The notes under the pieces: model-generated
What the model was told of the DNA's origin: nothing
The model's database searches: none
Seen by the model: the letters and a program-made list of their open reading frames with translations, nothing else
Translations under genes and position numbers: made by a program
Source of the DNA: Bacteroidota bacterium
GTDB lineage: Bacteria; Bacteroidota; Bacteroidia; Chitinophagales; Chitinophagaceae
DNA length: 13,874 bases
Assembly: GCA_028877005.1 (NCBI GenBank)
Contig: JAGWPI010000118.1
Coordinates: 1 to 13,874, forward strand
Reading direction: 5' to 3'
Part shown: piece by piece, positions 7,002 to 13,874 of the stretch
How the letters are laid out: each line of letters starts with the position of its first letter
How positions within the stretch are numbered: the stretch's first letter is position 1

Positions 7002-8405
7002 ATGAAAATTACTTTTCACGGAGCAGCACGAACAGTTACGGGTTCTAAACACTTATTAACATTAAATAATGGGAAAAAGATACTCTTAGATTGTGGTATG
7101 TTTCAAGGTTTAGGGAAAGATACAGAACCATTAAATATGCAATTTGGCTTTGTAGCTGCTGAAATAGATTATTTAATTTTATCGCATGCACACATTGATC
7201 ACTCTGGCTTAATACCCAAATTAGTAAAGGAAGGTTTTCAGGGAAAAATATTTTCAACTCCTGCCACCAAAGAACTAAGCGATGTGTTGTTGCAGGATTC
7301 GGCACAAATTCAACGGGATGATACTAAATTTATTAATAAAAAAAGAGCTAAACAAGGGCTGCCACCCTATGCCCCTTTATATGATTTGGATGATGCTGCA
7401 AAAGCATTTGATTATTTTAATTTGGTAGAATATGATGTATGGACTACCATAGAAAAAGGCATTGATTTATTGTTTACAGATACCGGACACATTATTGGCA
7501 GTGCTGCCATGCATTTGCGTATTACTGAAAATGGCGTAACAAGACAAATTACTTTTAGCGGCGATGTAGGTAGATATAACGATGCAATATTACGTTCCCC
7601 ACAAACATTTCCGCAATCAGATTATATTATTTTAGAAAGTACTTATGGAAATAAATTACATGACGAAGTACACGGCATTGCAGATACATTATTACATTGG
7701 ATTGAACATACCTGTATTGAAAAAAAAGGAAAACTGATTATACCTGCGTTTAGCGTTGGCCGAACACAGGAATTATTATATGCTTTAAACCAGTTATCAC
7801 TTGAAAAAAGATTACCCAAAGTGGCTTTTTATGTAGATAGTCCCTTAAGTAAAGAAGCCACTCAGGTTGTAAAATCATATCCACAATATTTTAATAGCCG
7901 TATCCGAAAAGTTATGGAGCAAGATCAAGACCCATTTGATTTTCCGGGATTAAGTTTTATTAAAACAGTAGATGAAAGTAAGGCTCTTAACTTTAAAACA
8001 GAGCCTTGTGTTATTATTTCTGCTAGTGGTATGGCCGATGCAGGAAGAGTAAAACATCATATTTTAAACAATATAAATGATAATAAAAATACTATTTTAA
8101 TGGTGGGTTATTGTGAACCTCATACCTTAGGCGGCCATTTATTGGCAGGTGCCAAAGAAGTTAAAATATTTGGTGACTTTTATAAAGTTGTGGCCGAAGT
8201 TGGCGAAATGCACAGCATGAGTGCGCATGGCGATTATGACGATTTATTGCAGTTTGTAGCCTGCCAACAAAAAGATTTAGTGCGTATTTTATTTTTAGTA
8301 CATGGCGAATATGATGTTCAACAAGATTTTAGAAGTAGATTGGTTCGTAAAGGTTTTAAAGAGGTGGTTATACCAGCCATACATACCGAACATCTATTAG
8401 ATTAA
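7002..8405 (+). CDS. Metallo-beta-lactamase fold / beta-CASP RNase-like protein
   Basis: A 467-residue protein of the MBL plus beta-CASP family, which includes RNA-processing nucleases related to CPSF-73 and archaeal and bacterial RNases. FHGAARTVTGSKHLL (5-19) is the typical N-terminus. The metal motif is SHAHIDHSG (61-69: His62, His64, Asp66, His67), followed by His163 in TDTGHIIGSAA and Asp188 in FSGDVGR. The beta-CASP insert starts near LESTYGN (211-217) with IPAFSVGRTQELL (247-259). It carries ASGMADAGRVKHHI (341-354), SAHGDYDD (407-414) and the last His in LVHGEYD (432-438). The C-terminal RNA-specificity (RMMBL-like) segment is included. All metal ligands I can check are present, so it should be active. 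Upstream are 130 AT-rich bases with no clear promoter. It is probably cytoplasmic and acts in RNA maturation or decay; the precise RNA target is unknown. Confidence 0.92.
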   Translation: MKITFHGAARTVTGSKHLLTLNNGKKILLDCGMFQGLGKDTEPLNMQFGFVAAEIDYLILSHAHIDHSGLIPKLVKEGFQGKIFSTPATKELSDVLLQDSAQIQRDDTKFINKKRAKQGLPPYAPLYDLDDAAKAFDYFNLVEYDVWTTIEKGIDLLFTDTGHIIGSAAMHLRITENGVTRQITFSGDVGRYNDAILRSPQTFPQSDYIILESTYGNKLHDEVHGIADTLLHWIEHTCIEKKGKLIIPAFSVGRTQELLYALNQLSLEKRLPKVAFYVDSPLSKEATQVVKSYPQYFNSRIRKVMEQDQDPFDFPGLSFIKTVDESKALNFKTEPCVIISASGMADAGRVKHHILNNINDNKNTILMVGYCEPHTLGGHLLAGAKEVKIFGDFYKVVAEVGEMHSMSAHGDYDDLLQFVACQQKDLVRILFLVHGEYDVQQDFRSRLVRKGFKEVVIPAIHTEHLLD

Positions 8406-8482
8406 TGGAAAGTGTAAGCTGGAGTGAATAATATAGCCCAAAAGCAATAGAAAAATTATTCTACAGGATTTAAAAACCTATT

Positions 8483-9343
8483 GTGCTAAAAAAATCTACC
8501 ATACAATTACTTCGTTTTCCATTCTCAATTTTTTTAATGCCAGTATTTTGGTTTGCATTATTATATGTAAATATAATTAAATGGGATAATGTATGGATGC
8601 TTTTTTTTATCCTTCACGGATTGTTATATCCTGCAAGTAATGCTTACAATAGTTATATGGATAAGGATACAGAAAGCATAGGGGGTATTGCACAGCCGCT
8701 GCCACCAACTAAGCAACTATACTATATGTCTTTGGCAATGGATGTTTTGGCTATTGTATGGGCATTTTTTATACATCATACAGTTGGCTGTTGTGTATTT
8801 ACTTATGTCATATTTTCAAGGCTTTACAGTTATAGAGGTATCCGTTTAAAAAAATATCCAATTATTGGTTTTTTAACGGTTATAGTAAACCAAGGAGGTT
8901 TGATTTTTTTTACTGTATATAAAGCAGCACAGCAGATAAATACAGCAATTCCTTATTCTGGAATAATTGCTTCAATACTACTGATTGGCGGATTCTATCC
9001 AATAACACAAGTATACCAACATGCTTCAGATAGAGTCGATGGGGTAAACACACTCTCTATGCAATTAGGCATAAAAGGCACCTTTTTATTTTGTATAATA
9101 ATGTATTTTTTGGCCTTTTTAACAATGGCATATTATTTTATATCTATTGATGAAGTACGCACATTTATTATTATACAACTATTTTTTTTGCCCGTATTAA
9201 TCTACTTTTTTTATTGGATGAATTTGGTATGGAAAGATATTCATTATGCAAACTTTAAACAAACCATGAAAATGAACTGGATAGCTGCTATATTTACCAA
9301 TATGGCTTTCATTTTTGTATTAATACAACAACACTTTGGCTAA
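8483..9343 (+). CDS. UbiA-family membrane prenyltransferase
   Basis: A 286-residue polytopic membrane protein. The start is GTG at 8483: an in-frame stop at 8471-8473 leaves no other upstream start, and the first ATG (residue 19) would cut off the LLRFPFS segment. The first Asp-rich motif is NAYNSYMDKD (53-62: Asn56, Asp60, Asp62), the second YQHASDRVDG (178-187: Asp183, Asp186). Both bind Mg-diphosphate in this family. About eight hydrophobic segments can be seen, such as 15-32, 36-52, 83-98, 101-113, 127-145, 158-175, 200-219 and 227-247. UbiA enzymes transfer a polyprenyl chain to an aromatic or other lipid acceptor in the membrane. Here the gene is the first of a tight operon and its stop overlaps the polyketide synthase start by 8 bases. 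The natural inference is that it prenylates the polyketide-derived product, but the isoprenoid donor and acceptor cannot be told from sequence. Confidence 0.9.
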   Translation: MLKKSTIQLLRFPFSIFLMPVFWFALLYVNIIKWDNVWMLFFILHGLLYPASNAYNSYMDKDTESIGGIAQPLPPTKQLYYMSLAMDVLAIVWAFFIHHTVGCCVFTYVIFSRLYSYRGIRLKKYPIIGFLTVIVNQGGLIFFTVYKAAQQINTAIPYSGIIASILLIGGFYPITQVYQHASDRVDGVNTLSMQLGIKGTFLFCIIMYFLAFLTMAYYFISIDEVRTFIIIQLFFLPVLIYFFYWMNLVWKDIHYANFKQTMKMNWIAAIFTNMAFIFVLIQQHFG

Positions 9344-10427
9344 TATAATTTCTATAGGAACAGCGGTACCAGAATTTTGTCATCAACAAACCGATATTCT
9401 TCAATTTATGCAGAATATGTATGGATTAGATGACACACAAAAACGTATATTGTCTTTTTTATATAGTCAAAGCGCTATTCGTCAGAGATATTCCGTTATC
9501 AATGATTTTTCTGAAAAAAGTGTGCACCTAAATCAACTATTTGCTGCACAAGCTCTAAATCCATCTATTTCTAAAAGAATGGAAGTATATCAACTAATGG
9601 CGCCTACATTGGCATTCAATGCAATTCAGAATTGTTTACATGGCAAGGCAGAACTGCATCAAATTACACATTTAATTACCGTAAGTTGTACAGGTATGAG
9701 TGCGCCGGGTATTGACTTACAATTAGTTGAAATATTAAATCTACCCAATACAGTATTTAGAACTTCTGTAAATTTTATGGGTTGTTATGCTGCCATTCAT
9801 GCATTAAAAATGGCGAATTATATTTGTAAGTCTGAACCTGACGCAGTTGTAGTAATAGTTGCCGTAGAATTATGTACCCTTCATTTTCAGCCCGAATTTA
9901 CGGAAGACAATGCAGCTAGTAGTTTGTTGTTTGCCGATGGCGCTGCAGCGGTTCTTGTTTCAGGACAAGCGGTTAAAACTTCTAATCAGCCTATGATTGC
10001 TTTGAACAGTTTTTACTCTAAAATAGAGCGAAAAGGGAAAAACGACATGGCATGGATAATTGGCAATCATGGCTTTGAAATGACATTGAGTAGCTTTATT
10101 CCATCCATCATTGAAGCTGATATTGAAGAGCTGGTGCATACTGCTTTGGAAAATTCAGGTTATACATTACAGGATATACAGCATTGGTGCATTCATCCCG
10201 GAGGAAGAAAAATTATTGATGTAATTGAAAAACAATTAGGATTAACTCGTGAAAAAACGAGACCATCTCGATTCGTTTTAGAAAATTTTGGAAATATGTC
10301 TTCCCCAACTTTATTGTTTGTATTGAAAGAAATGATGCAGTACAAGCCCCTACATCCCGAACCCGTTTTTGGAATTGCATTTGGCCCTGGTTTAACCATG
10401 GAAACTTTTACTGCCCAACTGATATGA
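9336..10427 (+). CDS. Type III polyketide synthase (chalcone synthase-like)
   Basis: A 363-residue homodimer-type condensing enzyme that extends an acyl-CoA starter with malonyl-CoA and cyclises the product to a resorcinol, pyrone or similar ring. The start is TTG at 9336: an in-frame stop at 9321-9323 rules out an earlier start, and the next ATG (residue 25) would remove the conserved IISIGTAVPE strand. The catalytic triad is visible: Cys150 in NFMGCYAAIHAL, His287 in CIHPGGRKI and Asn320 in ENFGNMSSPT. VSCTGMSAPGID (117-128) and AFGPGLTMET (348-357) are further signatures; the GPGLT end separates it from FabH-type enzymes. FADGAAAVLVSG (199-210) is the usual thiolase-fold strand. Overlaps with the neighbours (8 bases upstream, 4 downstream) imply one transcript and coupled translation. 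Starter length and ring type cannot be predicted here; alkylresorcinol or alkylpyrone formation is likely by analogy with bacterial phenolic-lipid operons. Confidence 0.93.
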   Translation: MANIISIGTAVPEFCHQQTDILQFMQNMYGLDDTQKRILSFLYSQSAIRQRYSVINDFSEKSVHLNQLFAAQALNPSISKRMEVYQLMAPTLAFNAIQNCLHGKAELHQITHLITVSCTGMSAPGIDLQLVEILNLPNTVFRTSVNFMGCYAAIHALKMANYICKSEPDAVVVIVAVELCTLHFQPEFTEDNAASSLLFADGAAAVLVSGQAVKTSNQPMIALNSFYSKIERKGKNDMAWIIGNHGFEMTLSSFIPSIIEADIEELVHTALENSGYTLQDIQHWCIHPGGRKIIDVIEKQLGLTREKTRPSRFVLENFGNMSSPTLLFVLKEMMQYKPLHPEPVFGIAFGPGLTMETFTAQLI

Positions 10428-11122
10428 ATTTAGGTAATCGCTCATACCAAAAGGAGTTGTTAGATGCGAATGATATTCCATTTGATGACATTAGAGTAAA
10501 CATGCAGGAGTTGAATTTAATTAATACCTGGCTGGGTGGGCATGCCATTACCATTGCAGGATTTAAAAAAATGGCAGGAAATAAGAAACAAATAACAGTT
10601 TGCGAAATTGGTTGTGGTGGCGGCGATAATTTAATGGCTATTGTAAATTATTGTAAAAAAAAGCAAATATCAATTTCCGTGATTGGTATTGATAAAAATT
10701 CTTCTTGTATTGAAGTTGCCAAACAATTACATGGAAATCACTTTTCAGCTAAATGGATTGTTTCTGACTATGCTGCTGTTCATTTTGATGAAAATCCAGA
10801 TATCATTTTTTCAAGTTTATTTTGCCATCATTTCGATGAAAATGCACTTTTGTTTCAATTGCAATGGATGCAGCAAAATAGCCGATTAGGTTTTTTTGTG
10901 AATGATTTGCATAGGCATATTATGGCATATTATTCCATTCAATGGCTCACAAGATTATTTTCAAAGTCTTATTTGGTAAAGTCTGATGCGCCATTAAGTG
11001 TTGCCCGTGGGTTTAAAAAAAAAGAATGGATTAACTTATTGCAAACTGCAGGTATACATCATTATTCGGTTGTATGGAAATGGGCATTTCGATATTTAAT
11101 TATGGTAAGCAATGAATGCTGA
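10424..11122 (+). CDS. SAM-dependent methyltransferase of the polyketide operon
   Basis: A 232-residue class I methyltransferase. Motif I is VCEIGCGGGDNL (59-70), and the acidic residue at the end of strand 2 is Asp90 in VIGIDKNSS. Motif IV is around PDIIFSSLFCHHF (125-137), and FFVNDLHRH (157-165) is a characteristic later segment. KKEWINLLQTAGI (199-211) corresponds to the C-terminal strand-helix region. The N-terminal 40 residues probably form the cap over the acceptor pocket. No membrane segment is seen. The ATG overlaps the synthase stop by 4 bases, the pattern of translational coupling. In S. griseus the corresponding gene srsB O-methylates an alkylresorcinol, although sequence homology to SrsB itself cannot be judged here. 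Methylation of a phenolic hydroxyl or ring carbon of the polyketide is the likely role, by context. Confidence 0.87.
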   Translation: MNLGNRSYQKELLDANDIPFDDIRVNMQELNLINTWLGGHAITIAGFKKMAGNKKQITVCEIGCGGGDNLMAIVNYCKKKQISISVIGIDKNSSCIEVAKQLHGNHFSAKWIVSDYAAVHFDENPDIIFSSLFCHHFDENALLFQLQWMQQNSRLGFFVNDLHRHIMAYYSIQWLTRLFSKSYLVKSDAPLSVARGFKKKEWINLLQTAGIHHYSVVWKWAFRYLIMVSNEC

Positions 11123-12254
11123 TATAGAATATGATATTGCAATTATTGGCGGTGGCTTAGCGGGTCTAACTCTTGCTATTCAATGCGCAGACGCAGGTTA
11201 CAGTGTAGTGCTTTTTGAAAAAGAAAAATATCCTTTTCATAAAGTTTGTGGCGAATATATTAGTAATGAAAGTAAACCATTTCTCACTCGTTTGGGTATA
11301 CCTATTCCGGAGTGGAATTTGCCTGCTATCAGTCAATTATTAATCACTGATAATTATGGCCAAGCTTATCCGTTTACTTTGGATTTAGGTGGATTTGGAA
11401 TTAGTCGCTTTCGCTTAGACAATGCTTTGTATCAATTAGCCTTACAAAAAAAAGTACTGATTTATTCTGGAACCAAAGTATTGAATGTAGTGTATGAGAA
11501 TAATTATTTTATGATAGAAGCTACTAATGGTAACTTTTCAGCCAAAGTTACGGTAGGCAGTTTTGGTAAAAGAAGCAATTTTGATATACAATGGAAACGC
11601 ATACTTTCCTCTTCGGAAAATAATAAAGCTGAAACAAAATTTATTGGTGTAAAATACCATATCCGTTATCCTTTTCCTTCTCATCAAATTGCATTGCATA
11701 ATTTTAAAAATGGTTACTGTGGCATTTCAATGGTAGAAGACAATAAGTGTTGTTTATGTTATTTAACAACTACAGACAATCTTCGGAGAAGCGGAAATAG
11801 AATTAATGTGATGGAAGAAGATATACTTTTCCAAAATCCTTTTTTAAAAAAAATATTTACTGAAGCTGAGTTTTTGTATACATCCCCGCAAGTAATAGCT
11901 GAGGTTTCGTTTGCACCTAAAACTCAAGTGCACAACCGGGTGTTAATGGTAGGTGATGCTGCCGGTTTAATTACACCACTATGCGGCAATGGTATGAGCA
12001 TGGCTTTACATGCTAGCATTTTGGCATTTAATGTTATTGATATGTTTTTGCAGGAAAAGATCAATAGAAATGAAATGGAACATCTGTATTCGAAATTATG
12101 GCAACACCATTTTAAACGAAGGTTATGGGTTGGCAGACAGGTACAATCACTAATGGGATCGCAATGGTTAACTTCTGCAACTTTGAAAGTATTGCATATG
12201 TTACCCACTTTAACAAAAAAAGTTATTGCAAGTACTCATGGCCAACCATTTTAG
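11112..12254 (+). CDS. FAD-dependent oxidoreductase (geranylgeranyl reductase / aromatic hydroxylase-like)
   Basis: A 380-residue flavoprotein. The N-terminal dinucleotide-binding fold has IIGGGLAGL (11-19) and the ribose-binding Glu36 in VVLFEKEKYPF. It is followed by KVCGEYIS (44-51), typical of the geranylgeranyl reductase branch of the para-hydroxybenzoate hydroxylase superfamily. The second FAD motif is VLMVGDAAGLITPLCGNG (277-294). The usual G-A-D-G motif, whose Asp contacts FAD and NAD(P)H in hydroxylases, appears here as VGSFGKRSNFD (148-158), with Phe in its place. This is an observation by eye and may be normal for the subfamily. The ATG overlaps the methyltransferase stop by 11 bases, so it belongs to the operon. 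By analogy with srsC of S. griseus it could hydroxylate the phenolic lipid to a hydroquinone or quinone. Alternatively it could reduce the double bonds of a prenyl chain, as geranylgeranyl reductases do. The sequence does not settle which. Confidence 0.88.
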   Translation: MNADIEYDIAIIGGGLAGLTLAIQCADAGYSVVLFEKEKYPFHKVCGEYISNESKPFLTRLGIPIPEWNLPAISQLLITDNYGQAYPFTLDLGGFGISRFRLDNALYQLALQKKVLIYSGTKVLNVVYENNYFMIEATNGNFSAKVTVGSFGKRSNFDIQWKRILSSSENNKAETKFIGVKYHIRYPFPSHQIALHNFKNGYCGISMVEDNKCCLCYLTTTDNLRRSGNRINVMEEDILFQNPFLKKIFTEAEFLYTSPQVIAEVSFAPKTQVHNRVLMVGDAAGLITPLCGNGMSMALHASILAFNVIDMFLQEKINRNEMEHLYSKLWQHHFKRRLWVGRQVQSLMGSQWLTSATLKVLHMLPTLTKKVIASTHGQPF

Positions 12255-12295
12255 TTGTTTGCCTTTTAATTTTAAATTTTTTAAAACACAGGAAT

Positions 12296-12847
12296 ATGAA
12301 AAATATGTTTGCATTGGTGTGTTGTATGTTTTTGGCAACGATGTTGTCTGCACAAATAATGCATCCTGATGATGCGGCTTCAAAGATACTTTTTACCATC
12401 AAAAACTTTGGCATCAATACAACAGGCAGTTTTAGTGGGTTAAAAGGAGAAATTATAGTGAATGAGCAGGATTGTTCAAAAGATTATTTTAATGTAACGG
12501 TAAATGCAGCAACTGTTAATACCGGTATTGGTGCCAGAGATCATCATTTGCGTTCAATCGATTACTTTAATGTTAGCCAATTTCCCAGCATTCAGTTTAT
12601 TTCTGAAGCTGTACAGCTCAGCAAATCAGATAGGCAATGTTGGGTAACCGGAAAATTAACTATAAAAGGTATTACTAAAATAATTGCTTTTCCGTTTACT
12701 GTAATTCATGAAGCAATGGGGTACCGCTTGCAAGGACAATTTTCAATCAATCGCCTCGATTATGGTGTAGGAACTTCCAGTTGGGTATTGGCTAATTCGC
12801 TAATAGTTCAGTTAAATGTATTGGCGATACCAACTACCAATCAATAA
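12296..12847 (+). CDS. Secreted YceI-family lipid-binding protein
   Basis: A 183-residue protein. The frame is open back to 12125 inside the flavoprotein gene, but the ATG at 12296 starts a clear signal peptide (MKNMFALVCCMFLATMLSAQ, cleavage around residue 19), and AGGA lies just upstream. The mature part is a full YceI beta-barrel: ILFTIKNFGINTTGSFSGLK (31-50), then VNAATVNTGIGARDHHLRS, DYFNVSQFPSIQF, TGKLTIKGITK and NRLDYGVGTSSWV near the end. YceI proteins are lipocalin-like, and a Thermus homologue binds a polyisoprenoid chain in its central cavity. The gene begins 41 bases after the flavoprotein stop in the same direction, so it may be read from the same transcript. Its position suggests a role in holding or carrying a prenylated product in the periplasm, but YceI genes are also common as stress proteins in unrelated contexts. 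Confidence 0.9.
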   Translation: MKNMFALVCCMFLATMLSAQIMHPDDAASKILFTIKNFGINTTGSFSGLKGEIIVNEQDCSKDYFNVTVNAATVNTGIGARDHHLRSIDYFNVSQFPSIQFISEAVQLSKSDRQCWVTGKLTIKGITKIIAFPFTVIHEAMGYRLQGQFSINRLDYGVGTSSWVLANSLIVQLNVLAIPTTNQ

Positions 12848-12864
12848 AGAAATGATTTAGTTTT

Positions 12865-13755
12865 TTAAATAAAAGTTCTTGAACCAAAATCAGTATAAGT
12901 TTCTCTGAAATTTTTTGGTGTGCACTTTTTCCTTTTTTTAAAGGCTCGGTTAAAGTTGCTCATATTATTAAAGCCGCATTTATCAGCAATTTCATTAATA
13001 CTATGGGTTGTTTCAATCAATAATCTGGCGGCATGGCCAATTCTAATTTCATTTAAGGTATCTACAAATGTTTGACCGGTTCTGTTTTTAAAAAAACGGC
13101 TAAACGAAACCTCTGTCATTGTAGCAATTCTGGCAACTTCAGCAAGGGTAATGGGCTGTTCAAAGTGGCGATTCATGTATTCCATTACTTTTTCTATTCT
13201 CCGGTTATTATAAGAAAAACTATCTGTATTGGTAAAAGAAGTATAAGATAATATTTGCATGTTTCTGGAAATAGATAAGTCGTGTAATATGGATAGTAAT
13301 TCTACAACAGAATCAAAGCCTTGTTTACGCGGCAAATCAATTAGCCTTGGTTTCAGTAGTTCAGTTGTTTCTTTTGAAAATAGAATGCCTCTTGAAGAGC
13401 GGTCGAGCATGTTTTTAATAAAACTTAGTTGGTTACGGCGTAAGAATTTATCATCAAATAAATTGCGATGGAACTGAATGGTAATTTCTCTTATTTCTTT
13501 GCTACTGCATTGGTGTGTAAACCAACCATGTTGCAAATTAGAGCCCACCAATACCAGCTCAAGCTCGTCTATTTCACCGATATGATCACCAATAATTCGT
13601 TTTGCTTTTGAAGCATTGATGATAAAGTTTAATTCAAATTCTTCGTGATAATGTAAGGGGAAATCAAAGCCTGTCTTAATCCTTGAAAAAATAATAAAAC
13701 AATCATTTTTTGCTAAAGGAATAATTTCTTTTAACAATTGGGGTGGTGAGTACAT
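12865..13755 (-). CDS. AraC-family transcription regulator with cupin-like sensor domain
   Basis: A 296-residue regulator on the minus strand. The N-terminal part (about 1-110) is a cupin-like ligand domain containing PLHYHEEFELNFI (33-45) and VLVGSNLQHGWF (68-79). The C-terminal part (about 184-287) carries the two AraC helix-turn-helices. The first is around ITLAEVARIATMTEVSFSRF (202-221), the second around HSINEIADKCGFNNMSNFNRAF (251-272), followed by the family ending KKCTPKNFRETY (276-287). Members of this type often respond to sugars or other small molecules, but the ligand here is unknown. It converges on the YceI gene with only 17 bases between the stops. It may or may not control the polyketide operon. 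The 119 bases upstream are AT-rich, and I could not identify a firm promoter. Confidence 0.92.
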   Translation of the reverse strand: MYSPPQLLKEIIPLAKNDCFIIFSRIKTGFDFPLHYHEEFELNFIINASKAKRIIGDHIGEIDELELVLVGSNLQHGWFTHQCSSKEIREITIQFHRNLFDDKFLRRNQLSFIKNMLDRSSRGILFSKETTELLKPRLIDLPRKQGFDSVVELLSILHDLSISRNMQILSYTSFTNTDSFSYNNRRIEKVMEYMNRHFEQPITLAEVARIATMTEVSFSRFFKNRTGQTFVDTLNEIRIGHAARLLIETTHSINEIADKCGFNNMSNFNRAFKKRKKCTPKNFRETYTDFGSRTFI

Positions 13756-13874
13756 AATTGCGATTTTGTTTGAAATTGGGCAAAGACAAGGTATTGTTTT
13801 ATTAGCTTCATAAAATATAAAAATTACTGACCTATAATTTTTTTAGATGATTAAAATTATTCAAATTAAGAAAA
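13756..13874. other. AT-rich upstream region of the AraC-type gene
   Basis: This stretch to the right edge has no open frame of meaningful length. It probably holds the promoter of the minus-strand regulator and perhaps part of a divergent gene's control region outside the window. I see no inverted repeat or operator that I can support. Confidence 0.4.

Noticed and set aside
9336..10427. FabH-like ketosynthase of a dialkylresorcinol or aryl polyene cluster
   Set aside because: The GPGLT ending and the overall motif set fit type III PKS better, and no acyl carrier protein, DarA-like or aryl polyene genes are present.
10683..10889. Small frame inside the methyltransferase gene
   Set aside because: It has no recognisable motif and lies wholly within a gene supported by clear SAM-binding motifs. 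Other antisense or shifted frames over maeB, the M20 gene, the MBL gene and the AraC gene were dropped for the same reason.
12125..12295. Long N-terminal extension of the YceI gene inside the flavoprotein gene
   Set aside because: The extension is out-of-frame translation of the flavoprotein gene and would bury the signal peptide. The start at 12296 is preceded by AGGA.
12848..12900. Bidirectional terminator between the convergent YceI and AraC genes
   Set aside because: There are T and A runs but no stem of convincing length.
13756..13874. Promoter for the AraC-type gene on the minus strand
   Set aside because: The reverse complement has a TGTCTTTG-like stretch, but it departs from TAnnTTTG and has no matching -33 element.
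1..13874. Mobile elements, CRISPR arrays, toxin-antitoxin or phage genes
   Set aside because: No transposase or integrase motif, no regularly spaced repeats and no tRNA-like structure were seen on either strand.

Overview
The window looks like chromosomal DNA from a Bacteroidota bacterium, most likely of the Chitinophagaceae type. The evidence is low GC, AT-rich spacers, mostly weak or absent Shine-Dalgarno sequences, at least one promoter-like TAnnTTTG box, and a gene set typical of that group. This placement is inferred from style and families, not from a marker gene. All genes run left to right except the last one. No tRNA, rRNA, CRISPR array, insertion sequence or integrase was found.

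Left part (1-3023): the 3' end of a degenerate aldehyde dehydrogenase-like gene, a small exported SPOR-domain protein, an M20D amidohydrolase, and an orphan NarL-type response regulator behind a possible terminator. Middle part (3024-8405): an unusual leader region, then a full-length malic enzyme fused to a phosphotransacetylase-like domain, an MlaE-type lipid transport permease without an adjacent ATPase gene, a DUF4442 hotdog-fold protein and a beta-CASP metallo-beta-lactamase RNase-like protein. These are mainly housekeeping or lipid and RNA metabolism genes with no obvious common pathway.

Right part (8406-12847): the most interesting block. Four tightly overlapping genes encode a UbiA-family prenyltransferase, a type III polyketide synthase, a SAM-dependent methyltransferase and a FAD-dependent oxidoreductase. 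The last three appear in the same order as the phenolic-lipid operon srsABC of Streptomyces griseus (synthase, methyltransferase, flavoprotein hydroxylase), here preceded by a membrane prenyltransferase. A secreted YceI-family lipocalin-like protein follows 41 bases later; members of that family can bind polyisoprenoid lipids. Together they suggest a small pathway for a methylated, oxidised and possibly prenylated alkylresorcinol, alkylpyrone or quinone-like lipid. The product is inferred.

An AraC-type regulator on the minus strand converges on this block (12865-13755). The last 119 bases hold its upstream region and no recognisable gene.
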